From Saccharolobus caldissimus (lineage in GTDB: Archaea > Thermoproteota > Thermoprotei_A > Sulfolobales > Sulfolobaceae), in the NCBI RefSeq assembly GCF_020886315.1, contig NZ_AP025226.1, positions 832,001-896,000 of the forward strand: a DNA stretch of 64,000 nt, written 5' to 3'. Position 1 is the stretch's first letter. Each line of letters starts with the position of its first letter. The notes under the pieces are model-generated. The model was not told the DNA's origin. It saw only the letters and a list, made by a program, of their open reading frames with translations, and did no database searches. This document shows, one piece after another, positions 10,628 to 19,368 of this stretch. A program made the translations under genes and the position numbers.

Positions 10628-10983
10628 AGTTTAAATTTAAGATCTGGATCGAGACAGAGGATGGAAAGCCTTTAATAGGAAAGGGAGGTGTCAAATTATT
10701 AAGGGCTATTGAAAATACTGGTTCCCTTTCCACAGCCTCTAAGACAATTGGGGTCTCATATAAATTTGCTTGGGAATATGTTAAAAGGATAAATGAAATT
10801 TTAAATCAATCCATAGAAATGAGGAAAGGCGGAAAGAACGCAGGTGGATCAAAAGTAAGTGAAAAATTAGATAAAATTTTAGGAATCTACGAAGAGGCAG
10901 AAAAAGAGCTCTCACAAGTTTTAGAAAAATATAATAAAAAATTGGAAGAAGTACTCAAGGAATATAGCAAAAAAGAGGTATAA
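10624..10983 (+). CDS. ModE-like winged-helix protein
   Basis: 119 residues. The N-terminal domain matches the LysR/ModE-type helix-turn-helix: [54 protein letters not shown], the wording typical of molybdate-responsive ModE N-domains. The C-terminal molybdate-binding TOBE part is absent and is replaced by a charged coiled coil ([22 protein letters not shown]). Its start overlaps the purK stop, so it is cotranscribed with purine genes, an odd place for a molybdate regulator. Ligand unknown. Confidence 0.85.
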   Translation: MKFKFKIWIETEDGKPLIGKGGVKLLRAIENTGSLSTASKTIGVSYKFAWEYVKRINEILNQSIEMRKGGKNAGGSKVSEKLDKILGIYEEAEKELSQVLEKYNKKLEEVLKEYSKKEV

Positions 10984-11011
10984 GATTAATTTAAATTAAA
11001 CAAAAAGTTAA

Positions 11012-11533
11012 TTATTTTAAACTTTTCAATGCTTTAATTAACGTTAACGCAAAATAGGGTAAATCTCCTGGATGTCTAGAAGATATTAAATTATCATCTA
11101 CCACTACACTATCATCTATGTATATTCCTCCAGCAGCTATTACATCATCTTTTATTGATGCCACTGACGTTAGTTTCCTTCCTCTAACTACATTAGCTGA
11201 AATGAGTATTTGAGGACCATGGCAAATAGCTGCTACTGGTTTCTTTAATTCAAAGAATTTTCTAGTTATGTTTTTTACTTCCTCTAGTGTTCTTATTTTT
11301 TCTGGTCCTCTTCCACCTGGTAATACTAAGGCTACATATTCTTCTGGTCTAACCTCTTTAAATGATATATCTGAAATTACTACATATCCATGCTTCCCAG
11401 TTACCTTGCTATTAGCTTCCTTCCACGCTATTATAGGCTTAAAACCTTCTTCAATTACTCTATAAAATGGATATAGAACTTCTATGTCCTCAAATTCTTC
11501 TCCTACTAAAAATAAGACTTTTTTGTTTTCCAT
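11012..11533 (-). CDS. DJ-1/PfpI family protein
   Basis: 173 residues, the usual length. The nucleophile elbow AAICHGPQ places the reactive Cys at residue 104, with Glu of GEEFED near residue 12 and His 105 completing the family site. Members include intracellular proteases, deglycases and chaperones, so the exact activity is open. Monocistronic on the minus strand; the TATA-like TTTTTTTACTTTT region lies just upstream of ATG 11533. Confidence 0.9.
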   Translation of the reverse strand: MENKKVLFLVGEEFEDIEVLYPFYRVIEEGFKPIIAWKEANSKVTGKHGYVVISDISFKEVRPEEYVALVLPGGRGPEKIRTLEEVKNITRKFFELKKPVAAICHGPQILISANVVRGRKLTSVASIKDDVIAAGGIYIDDSVVVDDNLISSRHPGDLPYFALTLIKALKSLK

Positions 11534-11572
11534 ATGTGAATTAATGGGAAAAGTAAAAAAAGATTTCCTTCT

Positions 11573-13468
11573 TTATCCTTGCTCCAACTGCTCCTTGATA
11601 ATACTCTCTATCTCGTCAGTCCTAAAACCACTCCTAACAGCAAGATAATGAAATATTAAACCAATAATAGCAGCTACAATGGTATCATACGGGAAGGGTA
11701 TTGGAGCAGAACTCCCTAAAGGACCGAAACCACCAAAGAAACTAATAACATAAACAACTAATATTAAGCCAATTAACCAAAAGCCACTCCTAATGTACTG
11801 TCTACCCTTACCATTAACACTAACATAACCAACAACAGTAGGAATAACAAGCATACCAAGAAACCCAAGAAAATAAAGAATAAAACTCCTAACTAAATCA
11901 CCTAGACTAGCAGAAGAAGCACTAATAATGTTAACATAGCCAAAATACGTTAAACCAATATTGGCTAATAACTGAGCGATACCTAAACCAATACCCAGCC
12001 CATAATTCATCTTTAACTCTCTAACGGCATAATACATCCAAAAGATAGGAACACCCATAAATAAAGCAGACAAAACATAAAACAAAGTAGTGAAACCAGA
12101 CCAATAAACAATCAACAAGGCAGCTAAAGTAGCAATAGGAGCAATAATACTAGCAGCAGGAATCCTAACAGTCCTCCTCAAATCGGGAGCAGTTCTCCTT
12201 AAAGTCTGCAAACCAATACCACCCATAATATAAGTAAAAACTGTAGCAGATGATATGAAACCTACTAATAAGTACCAGCTTGGGAAAGGTAAGAGAAACA
12301 GGAAGCCTAAGATTAATGATGCTATTAAAGACCAGAGAGGAATCCTATGTTTATTCAATTTTAAGAAGAATTGAGGGAAGTAGCCATCTGCAGCAATACC
12401 ATAGAAAGTCCTAGTAGTAGTACCAGTATATATTAATCCAGTACCGCTTGGTGATACTACTGCATCTATTAATAATACGTACCCCCAATATATTAGTATT
12501 GCTATTCCTAATGCCTTTCCAGCTGCTTCTATTTCACTGTAGAATGGTCCAGATGCCCAAGAGCTTGATAATAGTGCTGACCAATTACCTGGGGCTATTC
12601 CTGCAGAACTCCAATTTATTGCCCCTATAAATGAAACTTGAAGCATAGTATAGATTATAATTGCTATAAGTAAGGCTAATATTACCGCTCTCCCTACATC
12701 TTTTTGCGGGTTCTTTGCCTCTCCAGAGTATTCTACTGCCTGTCTGAATCCTAGATAGGAAAATACTATTCCCGCAGAAGGTATTGCGTATAGCATAGCG
12801 GAAGGACCTATTATTCCGCTTGATGCGTCTGCTACTGTACTTGGGAATAGCCCTCCGTATGTGGTGAAGTTTTTCGCGTTGAATGCTAGTAGTAATAATA
12901 TAAATGTTAATGTTGGTATTACTAGTTTCCATGCCGTAATTCCAGTATTTGTCTTACCTAATACTTTTATTCCGAAGTAATTTATAAAGAAGAAGGCTAT
13001 TAATAATATTGTTGCTAAGCCTACACCAGGTAATGTAAGTACTGTTACACCATTTACTGTAGTCTCCAATATGCTAGTTAACTTAGGACTTATACTGGTA
13101 ATATACTCTATTGCGGCAGCAGCTTCAATAGCTGGTACTGTCATCGCTGATAATAAATAGAGAAATCCTAGTATATATCCCGTGTAACTTCCATGCGTGT
13201 AATGTGGATATCTAACTATTCCACCACTTTTAGGTACTGCACTTCCTAATTCAGCATAAGCTAGTCCTACAAACATTACTAGTATTCCGCCTATTATCCA
13301 TGCTAATACTGCTGAAGGTCCAGATATTGCCGCAGCATCTAATGAAGCAAATAACCATCCAGAACCTATTATTCCTCCTAATGATAAAAACGTTAAATCT
13401 AGTAGATTTAGTTCTTTCCTTAATAGTTTATCAGATTCTGCTGCAGAAACTTTACTTCCCTGTGCCAT
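11573..13468 (-). CDS. Amino acid permease, APC superfamily
   Basis: 631 residues with about 12-14 membrane helices. The N-terminus carries the APC motif LSLGGIIGSGWLF at about residues 31-43, and the segment PKSGGIVRYPHYTHG follows helix 2. Longer than typical permeases because of extra C-terminal helices. It probably imports amino acids or polyamines; which one cannot be told. From the start to about residue 400 the synonymous codons end mainly in A (TTA, ATA, GTA); after position about 12245 toward the stop they switch to T or G endings (ATT, GCT, TTG, AGG), so the gene looks like a mosaic. Two direct repeats lie upstream of its promoter. Confidence 0.9.
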   Translation of the reverse strand: MAQGSKVSAAESDKLLRKELNLLDLTFLSLGGIIGSGWLFASLDAAAISGPSAVLAWIIGGILVMFVGLAYAELGSAVPKSGGIVRYPHYTHGSYTGYILGFLYLLSAMTVPAIEAAAAIEYITSISPKLTSILETTVNGVTVLTLPGVGLATILLIAFFFINYFGIKVLGKTNTGITAWKLVIPTLTFILLLLAFNAKNFTTYGGLFPSTVADASSGIIGPSAMLYAIPSAGIVFSYLGFRQAVEYSGEAKNPQKDVGRAVILALLIAIIIYTMLQVSFIGAINWSSAGIAPGNWSALLSSSWASGPFYSEIEAAGKALGIAILIYWGYVLLIDAVVSPSGTGLIYTGTTTRTFYGIAADGYFPQFFLKLNKHRIPLWSLIASLILGFLFLLPFPSWYLLVGFISSATVFTYIMGGIGLQTLRRTAPDLRRTVRIPAASIIAPIATLAALLIVYWSGFTTLFYVLSALFMGVPIFWMYYAVRELKMNYGLGIGLGIAQLLANIGLTYFGYVNIISASSASLGDLVRSFILYFLGFLGMLVIPTVVGYVSVNGKGRQYIRSGFWLIGLILVVYVISFFGGFGPLGSSAPIPFPYDTIVAAIIGLIFHYLAVRSGFRTDEIESIIKEQLEQG

Positions 13469-13506
13469 ATTACTTATTTGATATAAATCTTTTTAAATTT
13501 TACCTT

Positions 13507-13551
13507 GATTTGCTATATCTTTTATTTTAGATTTACCAAAGATTTGCTATA
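13507..13551. repeat. Pair of 11-base direct repeats upstream of permease promoter
   Basis: GATTTGCTATA occurs at 13507-13517 and again at 13541-13551, start-to-start 34 bases (about three helical turns). The similarity continues as (T)CTTTT after each copy. They lie 39-83 bases upstream of the permease ATG, just outside its likely TATA region (near 13480-13497), a position suited to activator or repressor sites. No protein is known to bind them from this sequence alone. Confidence 0.5.
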
Positions 13552-13739
13552 CTTTTTAAAGTCCAGCATCCTGGTACTTACATATTATAACAGATTTTCT
13601 TAACTATTTATTATAATAACTATAATAAGTATTAAATTAGATTGTGTTATGCTGAAATATATTATGATTCGTAAAGTTGAGTATAAAGTTTTAATAACTT
13701 TCTGTTAGTTAGGTAATCTGATAACAAGGTGGGCTATAA

Positions 13740-14420
13740 ATGGTTGTGAAAATAACCTTCTTTCATGACGTGTTATGTCCTTTCTGTTTCGTGACATCAA
13801 GGAGATTGAGAAAAGTCGTAAAAGAGTTCGGTAATGAGGTAATAGTTAAGCATAAAGCGTTTATGATAATATCTTCTTTAGAAGACTTAAAGGCTGCTGC
13901 GCCTACTGAGGAAGAGGCTAGAGAGATATTTAAACAAGAGTTTTCAATTATAAAAAGATACTATCCAGATTATGATCCAGAAAAGGTCATAAATAAAGGT
14001 AAGATAACTTGGGTTTGGTCCCTTCCCCCATTAATGGCATGTAAGGCTGCAGAATATCAAAAAGGAGATAACGGTTACTGGGATTATTTTGATAAGGCTC
14101 AAGAAAAGTTCTTCCTTGAAGGAGAGAATATTAATGATGATAATGTACTAATTCAGATAGCTAAGGAAGTTGGTCTTAATATAGATAAATTTAAAGAGGA
14201 CTTTAAGTCTAAAAAGACTAGAATGTCTGTTTATGAAGATGAGGCAGAAGCTCATGCTATGGGGATTAGGGGAGTACCAGCACTTTTAATAAATGATTAT
14301 TGGCTAATCAGAGGTGTTCAGGATGAGGATTATCTTAAAAGTGTTATAGAGGACTTGCTAACTAATGGTGGAGAGCCAAAGAAAGTTAAACTAAAAGCTT
14401 ATTGGGAGGCTTATCAATAA
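13740..14420 (+). CDS. DsbA-family (FrnE-like) thioredoxin-fold oxidoreductase
   Basis: 226 residues, cytoplasmic (no signal peptide). FFHDVLCPFCFVTSRRL near the start carries the CxxC pair at residues 13 and 16, and the later AMGIRGVPALLIND supplies the cis-Pro loop (GVPA). An alpha-helical insertion between them is typical of DsbA/2-hydroxychromene isomerase-like proteins. AAGGTGGG ends about 8 bases before the ATG and is a good ribosome site. Followed after a few bases by a CBS-domain gene. Substrate unknown. Confidence 0.9.
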   Translation: MVVKITFFHDVLCPFCFVTSRRLRKVVKEFGNEVIVKHKAFMIISSLEDLKAAAPTEEEAREIFKQEFSIIKRYYPDYDPEKVINKGKITWVWSLPPLMACKAAEYQKGDNGYWDYFDKAQEKFFLEGENINDDNVLIQIAKEVGLNIDKFKEDFKSKKTRMSVYEDEAEAHAMGIRGVPALLINDYWLIRGVQDEDYLKSVIEDLLTNGGEPKKVKLKAYWEAYQ

Positions 14421-14429
14421 ATTTAATTG

Positions 14430-14804
14430 ATGAGCAAGAAAGTAAAGGAATTAATGTCAACTCCAGTTTTTCAAGTTGAAGGGAATACCTCACTTCAAGA
14501 AGTATGTAAACTTATGTTAGAAAGGGGAGTAGGTTCAGTTATTGTGACAGAACAAGGAATTCCTAAGGGCATATTCACGGATAGGGATGCTGTTAGGGCT
14601 ATAGCTATGGGTATGAATTCTAATGATGAAGTTAGATTAGTTTCAACAATGGGTAATTTAATTGTTGTAGATGAAGATACTGACGTTTTTGAGGCGTTAA
14701 AGATTATGGCTATGAATAAGATAAGGCATTTGCCAGTTAAGGATAAGAATGGTAATATAATAGGAATGTTCGCGATTACAGACTTCCATAAAGTTTATGG
14801 TTAA
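14430..14804 (+). CDS. CBS-domain pair protein
   Basis: 124 residues made of two CBS domains: the first with VKELMSTPVFQVEGNTSLQEVCKLM and GIFTDRDAVRAIA, the second with MGNLIVVDEDTDVFEALKIM and IRHLPVKDKNG. Stand-alone pairs bind adenosine nucleotides or S-adenosylmethionine and sense energy or ligand levels. The frame opens at TTG 14427 but ATG 14430 is more likely. It follows the DsbA-like gene by 9 bases and is probably cotranscribed. Confidence 0.92.
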   Translation: MSKKVKELMSTPVFQVEGNTSLQEVCKLMLERGVGSVIVTEQGIPKGIFTDRDAVRAIAMGMNSNDEVRLVSTMGNLIVVDEDTDVFEALKIMAMNKIRHLPVKDKNGNIIGMFAITDFHKVYG

Positions 14805-14852
14805 AAGAATTCCAGTTAAAAATATTTACTTGGAGACATATACGCTAATATT

Positions 14853-15437
14853 GTGAAAATTGGTTATCTTACTGACTCTAACGGAAGGCTAACAAATCTC
14901 GCTAATGCGATCAGACTTGAAATAGTAGACGGTGCTAAAGAGATCATACCATTAGCGTATGGTAAACTTTCTGATATTCCTAGATTAGATATTTTAGTTG
15001 GAAAGAATTTTTTACAAGGTGAAATACTTTTTCTCAGAAATTATGCGGAGTTTTTAATAGATGGAGATAGGCTAGCTAGTGTTAGGCCAATAAAAATTCC
15101 TCTAAAATTTAATGCACAAAAGGCAATTTATTTGGGATTAATAGATAATAGAGGAGACGTAATCTCGCTTAAGGACGTCTCATTTACGTTTCCTTTCCCC
15201 TTTAGGGATTCCTCTTTTAATTCTGCAATAATTTTTGAAATCTTGGACCTTGATGTGATACGAGAGGTAAGTAGAATTTTAAAACCAGCTTCTAAGGCTT
15301 ATATGGTTTTAAGGGACGAAATTTTTGGTGGAGTTAACCCATTAGAAGGTGTAAAAAGATTTTCAGCAAAGTTTAAAATTGTCATGGTAAAGGAAGCTGA
15401 AGGTTTTTGGATTATAGAGGGTATAAAAATTAAATAA
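14853..15437 (+). CDS. Methyltransferase-like protein, apparently degenerate
   Basis: 194 residues starting at GTG 14853. The C-terminal half FPFRDSSFNSAIIFEILDLDVIREVSRILKPASKAYMVLRDE resembles motifs IV-VI of class I SAM methyltransferases (as in Methyltransf_11). The glycine-rich SAM motif I expected about 60 residues earlier is not recognisable; the N-terminal part instead reads YLTDSNGRLTNLANAIRLEIVDG. It may be a pseudoenzyme or a very diverged member. TATA-like AAAAATATTTACT lies about 30 bases upstream. Confidence 0.7.
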   Translation: MKIGYLTDSNGRLTNLANAIRLEIVDGAKEIIPLAYGKLSDIPRLDILVGKNFLQGEILFLRNYAEFLIDGDRLASVRPIKIPLKFNAQKAIYLGLIDNRGDVISLKDVSFTFPFPFRDSSFNSAIIFEILDLDVIREVSRILKPASKAYMVLRDEIFGGVNPLEGVKRFSAKFKIVMVKEAEGFWIIEGIKIK

Positions 15438-15487
15438 GTTAATTACGAGATAAAATATATATGAATCTTATATGTGTATAATATCTT

Positions 15488-16249
15488 ATGGATAGCAAAC
15501 TGATTACTTTAGAGGAAGCAGTAAAGCTAGTAAAAAACGGGGATTCGATAACAATAAGTGGTATATCTATTCATAGGAACCCCATGGCCTTTATTTATGC
15601 TTTAGTAAAGGAGGGAATAAGGGATTTATATTTCATAGATAGAGAACCGGGTTTTGGGTTAGAAGTTCTACTTAAGTATGGTGCTGTAAGGAAGTTACGA
15701 ATTGCTATGTCAACCTTGGAATGGTTCTCAAGTATACCAAAAAATTTTAGAAAAATGATTGAAAATAAAGAGGTAGAACTTTTAGAAGATACTTGCGGGG
15801 CATTTATAGCTGGTATAAGGGCAGGGGCTTTTGGAATTCCCTTTATGCCAGTTAGGGGAATTTTAGGTTCTGACTTAGTTAAGTTGCACGAAAAAGCAGG
15901 TACTTGGAAAGTTATAGAGGACCCCTTCAGTGGAGAAAAAATAGTTTTAGTTAAGGCAATTATCCCAGATGTTGCAATAATCCACGTAAATAGAGCGGAT
16001 GAGGAGGGTAACGCTGAAATTATTGGGCCGTTATATGAGGATGTATATAAGGCTAAGGCTTCAAAGAAGGTCATTATAACAGCTGAGGAAATAGTTCCTA
16101 AGTCCTATTTCTATGGCAAAAGACCTACTATTAACGCTGAATATGTTACCGCAGTAGTCCACGCACCTAAGGGTGCAGAACCTACAAGCATGTTTCCATT
16201 GTATGATGCAGATTACGAAAGAATTATAGAATTTCTAGGGCACTTCTAA
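15488..16249 (+). CDS. CoA-transferase family I, subunit A
   Basis: 253 residues. It follows the GctA/AtoD-type alpha subunit: ITLEEAVKLVKNGDSITISG at the N-terminus, FIAGIRAGAFGIPFMPVRGILGSDL in the middle and ADEEGNAEIIGP near residue 170. Transfers CoA between an acyl-CoA and a free acid together with a beta subunit. The beta subunit is encoded on the opposite strand, tail to tail, with the two stops overlapping by 26 bases instead of in the usual operon. Acyl specificity is not readable. Confidence 0.88.
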   Translation: MDSKLITLEEAVKLVKNGDSITISGISIHRNPMAFIYALVKEGIRDLYFIDREPGFGLEVLLKYGAVRKLRIAMSTLEWFSSIPKNFRKMIENKEVELLEDTCGAFIAGIRAGAFGIPFMPVRGILGSDLVKLHEKAGTWKVIEDPFSGEKIVLVKAIIPDVAIIHVNRADEEGNAEIIGPLYEDVYKAKASKKVIITAEEIVPKSYFYGKRPTINAEYVTAVVHAPKGAEPTSMFPLYDADYERIIEFLGHF

Positions 16250-16955
16250 GTTCATAAGGGTCTACTGAATTTATAAATTCCAAATCTTTCTCATTTATTT
16301 CAATTTTAATCATATATCCTTTTTCTACTTCAAATTCAGTATTTTCCTTGACTTGTTCATAAGATGTGAAGGGATAAACGTAATCTAAATACCATTTCTT
16401 GTCTTTTCTATCGTACCTTAAAACGCCTAAATTTGTAACTACAAATACTTTATTATTTGAGAATTTAGCAGTGCCAGTTACAAAATCCACTCTTTTTACC
16501 AGGCTTCTTTTAGAATGTTTTAAATTCCATAAAATTGCCTTTTTTACTAAGGGAAATATGAACGCTGTAGCAGCCCCTCCTGGCAATCTCACCTTAGGAT
16601 TCTCGTAGTCACCTATTACCGATAAATTAATATTAGTTTCCTCATCTATCTGTGCCGGTCCTAAAAACATTACGTCCAATTTTCCTTTTTGTGCGAGATC
16701 AAAGGAATCTGCTGTTATCATTACTGGTGAGGATTCTAAAAAGAACGGATTTCCAGTTGAGGGAGAGAGGGTAACCCTAACTGGGTTTTCCGCTTCTGCG
16801 ACTCCAATTATTCTTATCTTTTTCTTATATAGATCTCTAGCCATAAAGGTTCCTATTAAGGCTGGTACTGAATTTAACCCTATGTAAACTAGCTCTCCAT
16901 CCTCTAATAACGTGGATATAGCTTTTATTACGTAATCTATCGTATATGCTTTCAT
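16224..16955 (-). CDS. CoA-transferase family I, subunit B
   Basis: 243 residues, GctB-like: LLEDGELVYIGLNSVPALIGTFMARDLYKKKIRIIGVAEAENPV, then GDYENPKVRLPGGAATAFIFPLVKKA and VDFVTGTA, all typical of the beta subunit that holds the catalytic Glu (one of the acidic residues of GVAEAENP by position). It is convergent with, and overlaps, the gene of its presumed partner at 15488-16249. Its own promoter lies between 16956 and 16994, shared with the divergent gene at 16995. Confidence 0.88.
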   Translation of the reverse strand: MKAYTIDYVIKAISTLLEDGELVYIGLNSVPALIGTFMARDLYKKKIRIIGVAEAENPVRVTLSPSTGNPFFLESSPVMITADSFDLAQKGKLDVMFLGPAQIDEETNINLSVIGDYENPKVRLPGGAATAFIFPLVKKAILWNLKHSKRSLVKRVDFVTGTAKFSNNKVFVVTNLGVLRYDRKDKKWYLDYVYPFTSYEQVKENTEFEVEKGYMIKIEINEKDLEFINSVDPYELRSALEIL

Positions 16956-16994
16956 TGATTAATTTTAAGTTTCCATCCTATTAAATTATATTAT

Positions 16995-17312
16995 ATGGTT
17001 AGAGTTTACAAGATAGGCGAGTATTATATAGCTGGAGTTGAACACGTAATTCATGGTTACTTGCAAGATGTTGTTTTTATATATAAGAATAATAATAATT
17101 GGGTTAGTGTAAGTGCTGAGAGGTTTAGGACTAACGATCCAAATATAAATAAGGTTAAAGAGGCTGTAAAATATGCAACTCATGAGGACGATCTTGTGAA
17201 AGCTATAGAAAGTTTAAGAAGTAATGGGATAAAGATTGATGAAGTTCAAAATATACCATTTCCTAGGAAATTAATTGAGGGTAAAAAGAAGATTCAAGAA
17301 GAATTTGATTAA
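16995..17312 (+). CDS. Hypothetical protein, 105 residues
   Basis: Small soluble protein with a beta-rich first half (VRVYKIGEYYIAGVEHVIHGYLQDVVFIY) and helical second half ending in charged residues. No motif I recognise. It is divergent from the CoA-transferase B gene with only 39 bases between starts, so the two promoters must overlap. Confidence 0.75.
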   Translation: MVRVYKIGEYYIAGVEHVIHGYLQDVVFIYKNNNNWVSVSAERFRTNDPNINKVKEAVKYATHEDDLVKAIESLRSNGIKIDEVQNIPFPRKLIEGKKKIQEEFD

Positions 17313-17323
17313 ATGTTACAATA

Positions 17324-18247
17324 TTATAATTTATCTTTAAATTTACTTTTCTTTAAAGCCATTCTAAGTATTTTATCGTTTGCCTTTAGCCAATTTTTTA
17401 GATAACTAATCGTAGAAGTGTCAAGCTTTTCTAACTTGTTTATATCCCTAACTAATCTGTTTAACTTATCAGCATTTGATTGACTTGATATAATTGCCTC
17501 CTCTAGACTTTTTCCGCTAATTACCTTCAATATTATTTCTATAATTTTATTTATCCTATCGGGTACACCTACTATTGAATCCTTAAGTAAAATTTTAACT
17601 TGTGGTAGATCTTCATAACCATATTTTCTAGCTAATTCATAAGTTGCATTCTTTAATCTTCTACCCTTATCTACAATTCCCCCAATGATAAACACTCTGG
17701 AGTTTCTAATAATGTCTTCATTAGCCACAATGTCACCGTAAGGATTTAGGACGATTGCTTTTTCTTTAGGGATAGAATCTATGTAACTAACCTTATTTTT
17801 ACCTTCCAATTTGAATGATGAAGGGGCATGTATCAGCTTTAAGTTATAATCGGACAAATATTCTCTAATAGTGTTAATGGATAGCATTATTTGTTCCTTA
17901 AGGCTAACCTTTTCTTCTTCTATTTGATTTTCATAAAATCCTAAATCTATTATAAATTGAGGCTCTAAAGGTATTATATCCTCACTTATTTTTATCTCTC
18001 CATTTTTTAATATTACGTAATCCGTAAACGTATCACCCTTACCTTTTAATATTTTTATGTTTTCCTCCTCAGTGACGAATTTACCGTAATCTCCTTTTTT
18101 TGACAATCCATAATTATAAATTAACATATTTATAGCAATCGATTGCAAATACCCTGTTTTAAAGAATTTCTTTAGATTAATTATCTTTATTGAATTGACG
18201 TTTAGCTCATTACTTAGATATCTAGCTAATGTTTTACCTAGAATCAT
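17324..18247 (-). CDS. trm10: tRNA methyltransferase Trm10-like (position 9 purine), SPOUT family
   Basis: 307 residues. The C-terminal half has the features of archaeal Trm10 SPOUT enzymes, which methylate N1 of A9 and/or G9 in tRNA: RVFIIGGIVDKGRRLKNATYELARKYGYEDLPQVKI, with the IGGIVD strand that lines the SAM knot, and DSIVGVPDRINKIIEIILKVISG. The N-terminal region (about 100 residues) is the variable RNA-binding part. A homologue in Sulfolobus acidocaldarius is known to make m1A9. ATG at 18247 overlaps the end of the upstream vWA gene (ATGA), so it is cotranscribed with it. Confidence 0.83.
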   Translation of the reverse strand: MILGKTLARYLSNELNVNSIKIINLKKFFKTGYLQSIAINMLIYNYGLSKKGDYGKFVTEEENIKILKGKGDTFTDYVILKNGEIKISEDIIPLEPQFIIDLGFYENQIEEEKVSLKEQIMLSINTIREYLSDYNLKLIHAPSSFKLEGKNKVSYIDSIPKEKAIVLNPYGDIVANEDIIRNSRVFIIGGIVDKGRRLKNATYELARKYGYEDLPQVKILLKDSIVGVPDRINKIIEIILKVISGKSLEEAIISSQSNADKLNRLVRDINKLEKLDTSTISYLKNWLKANDKILRMALKKSKFKDKL

Positions 18248-19314
18248 GATCGCATCTTTCTAGTTATTTCAGACAAGTCCGATTTTTTATCAGAACCCAA
18301 TCTTTTAGTTTCCTCTATCAACTCTGGTCTTTTAGTTTCCTCTGCTATTTCTTTTAATTGATTTAATATTTTCGTAGTGTCCTTTCCAGTATATAATGCA
18401 TCAGCATATTCCCTTAACATTCTATAATATCTTATTTCCGCTAGGGAATCCCTATCTATATAGTTTTCTACTATTTGAGGATCAGCTCTTTGTAATGTTA
18501 TAGTCTTAGTTACTGTTTTCTGTCGATTATCTACTGGATCAGTGTAATTTGCAGTAAATGTCACAACGTAAGGACTATTTCCTGCTGGAACTACTAAATT
18601 TCCGTAAACTGCAATTAATTTATCAACTATCGGTATTCTTATTGGTAAGTCGTAGTTATGAGGCATGAAATTTTGAGGAACTAATAATTGTAAATTATAA
18701 GCAAAAGTTGAAGATGTTTTTTCTCTTTCAAAGATATTAGGAAGTTGAGAAGGCTCATTAACGTGATAAAAGGTTCCTGCGGATTTATCTGCAAGTCTTT
18801 TGAGAATATTTTCGTTATAATCTTTTCCTATTCCAATACTTATTATTTGTATATTTGGAGGTATATCGATTTTTTCATAATCTTTTACATTTCTCTTATC
18901 AGTGGGCTTACCATCCGTTAATAGGATGATTTTAGTGGGCATTTGAGATCGTTTAGCTAAGTCTATTGCGAAGTTTATAGCCTCATAAAATCTCGTAGTG
19001 TATCCTTTACCTACATCGAAGTTAACTAATACTCCACTAGGTCCTTGATATCTTATCTCAGGATGGTTAGAAAAAACAATTATGGTTACGAAATTTCCTT
19101 GAGGTAAGCTTAATAAAAGCTTTTGGGCTGATTGTACTGCGGTATTTAATTTTTCGCCCTGCATTGAAGGACTGTTATCTATCATTATGATATAATGCGC
19201 ATTTCTTGTCACTGCTGTTTGTAACGGTGTTATATATATGATAAATCCGACATCAGTAGGTCTATCAGTGTAAATGTAATTGTGAGTCTGTTTTATGTTG
19301 ATAGTTATAGTCAT
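18244..19314 (-). CDS. vWA-domain protein, ArnB paralogue
   Basis: 356 residues from ATG 19314 (the open frame runs further back but overlaps the divergent gene). The vWA domain has the MIDAS motif DNSPS (in IIMIDNSPSM), the conserved Thr segment and LLTDGKPT. A beta-sandwich region follows, then a helical tail with repeated T-(K/R)-R motifs: EETKRPELIEETKRLGS and ITRKMRS, likely phospho-Thr sites for an FHA partner. It is paralogous to the vWA protein at 20814 and divergent from the FHA gene. Inferred role: phospho-dependent regulation as in the Arn (archaellum regulatory) network. Confidence 0.87.
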   Translation of the reverse strand: MTITINIKQTHNYIYTDRPTDVGFIIYITPLQTAVTRNAHYIIMIDNSPSMQGEKLNTAVQSAQKLLLSLPQGNFVTIIVFSNHPEIRYQGPSGVLVNFDVGKGYTTRFYEAINFAIDLAKRSQMPTKIILLTDGKPTDKRNVKDYEKIDIPPNIQIISIGIGKDYNENILKRLADKSAGTFYHVNEPSQLPNIFEREKTSSTFAYNLQLLVPQNFMPHNYDLPIRIPIVDKLIAVYGNLVVPAGNSPYVVTFTANYTDPVDNRQKTVTKTITLQRADPQIVENYIDRDSLAEIRYYRMLREYADALYTGKDTTKILNQLKEIAEETKRPELIEETKRLGSDKKSDLSEITRKMRS

Positions 19315-19368
19315 GTCTAAAATATTATAACAGAAATTTTTAAGTACTATTACACGTTTTATACAAAC
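19315..19368. promoter_or_regulatory. Shared divergent promoter of vWA paralogue and FHA (arnA-like) genes
   Basis: Only 54 bases separate the two ATG codons. A single TTTTTAA at 19337-19343 (reading TTAAAAA on the other strand) lies 23-29 bases from the leftward start and 26-32 from the rightward start, so one AT element can act as TATA box for both leaderless transcripts. The genes would then be either balanced or mutually exclusive in transcription. Confidence 0.65.

Noticed and set aside
12585-12932. 115-residue open frame within the amino acid permease on the same strand
   Set aside because: Lies inside conserved membrane-helix coding sequence; composition is that of a shifted frame and no ribosome site is seen.
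15595-16074. 159-residue antisense frame opposite CoA-transferase subunit A
   Set aside because: Antisense of a well-conserved gene; Ser/Ile-rich text typical of reverse-strand shadows.
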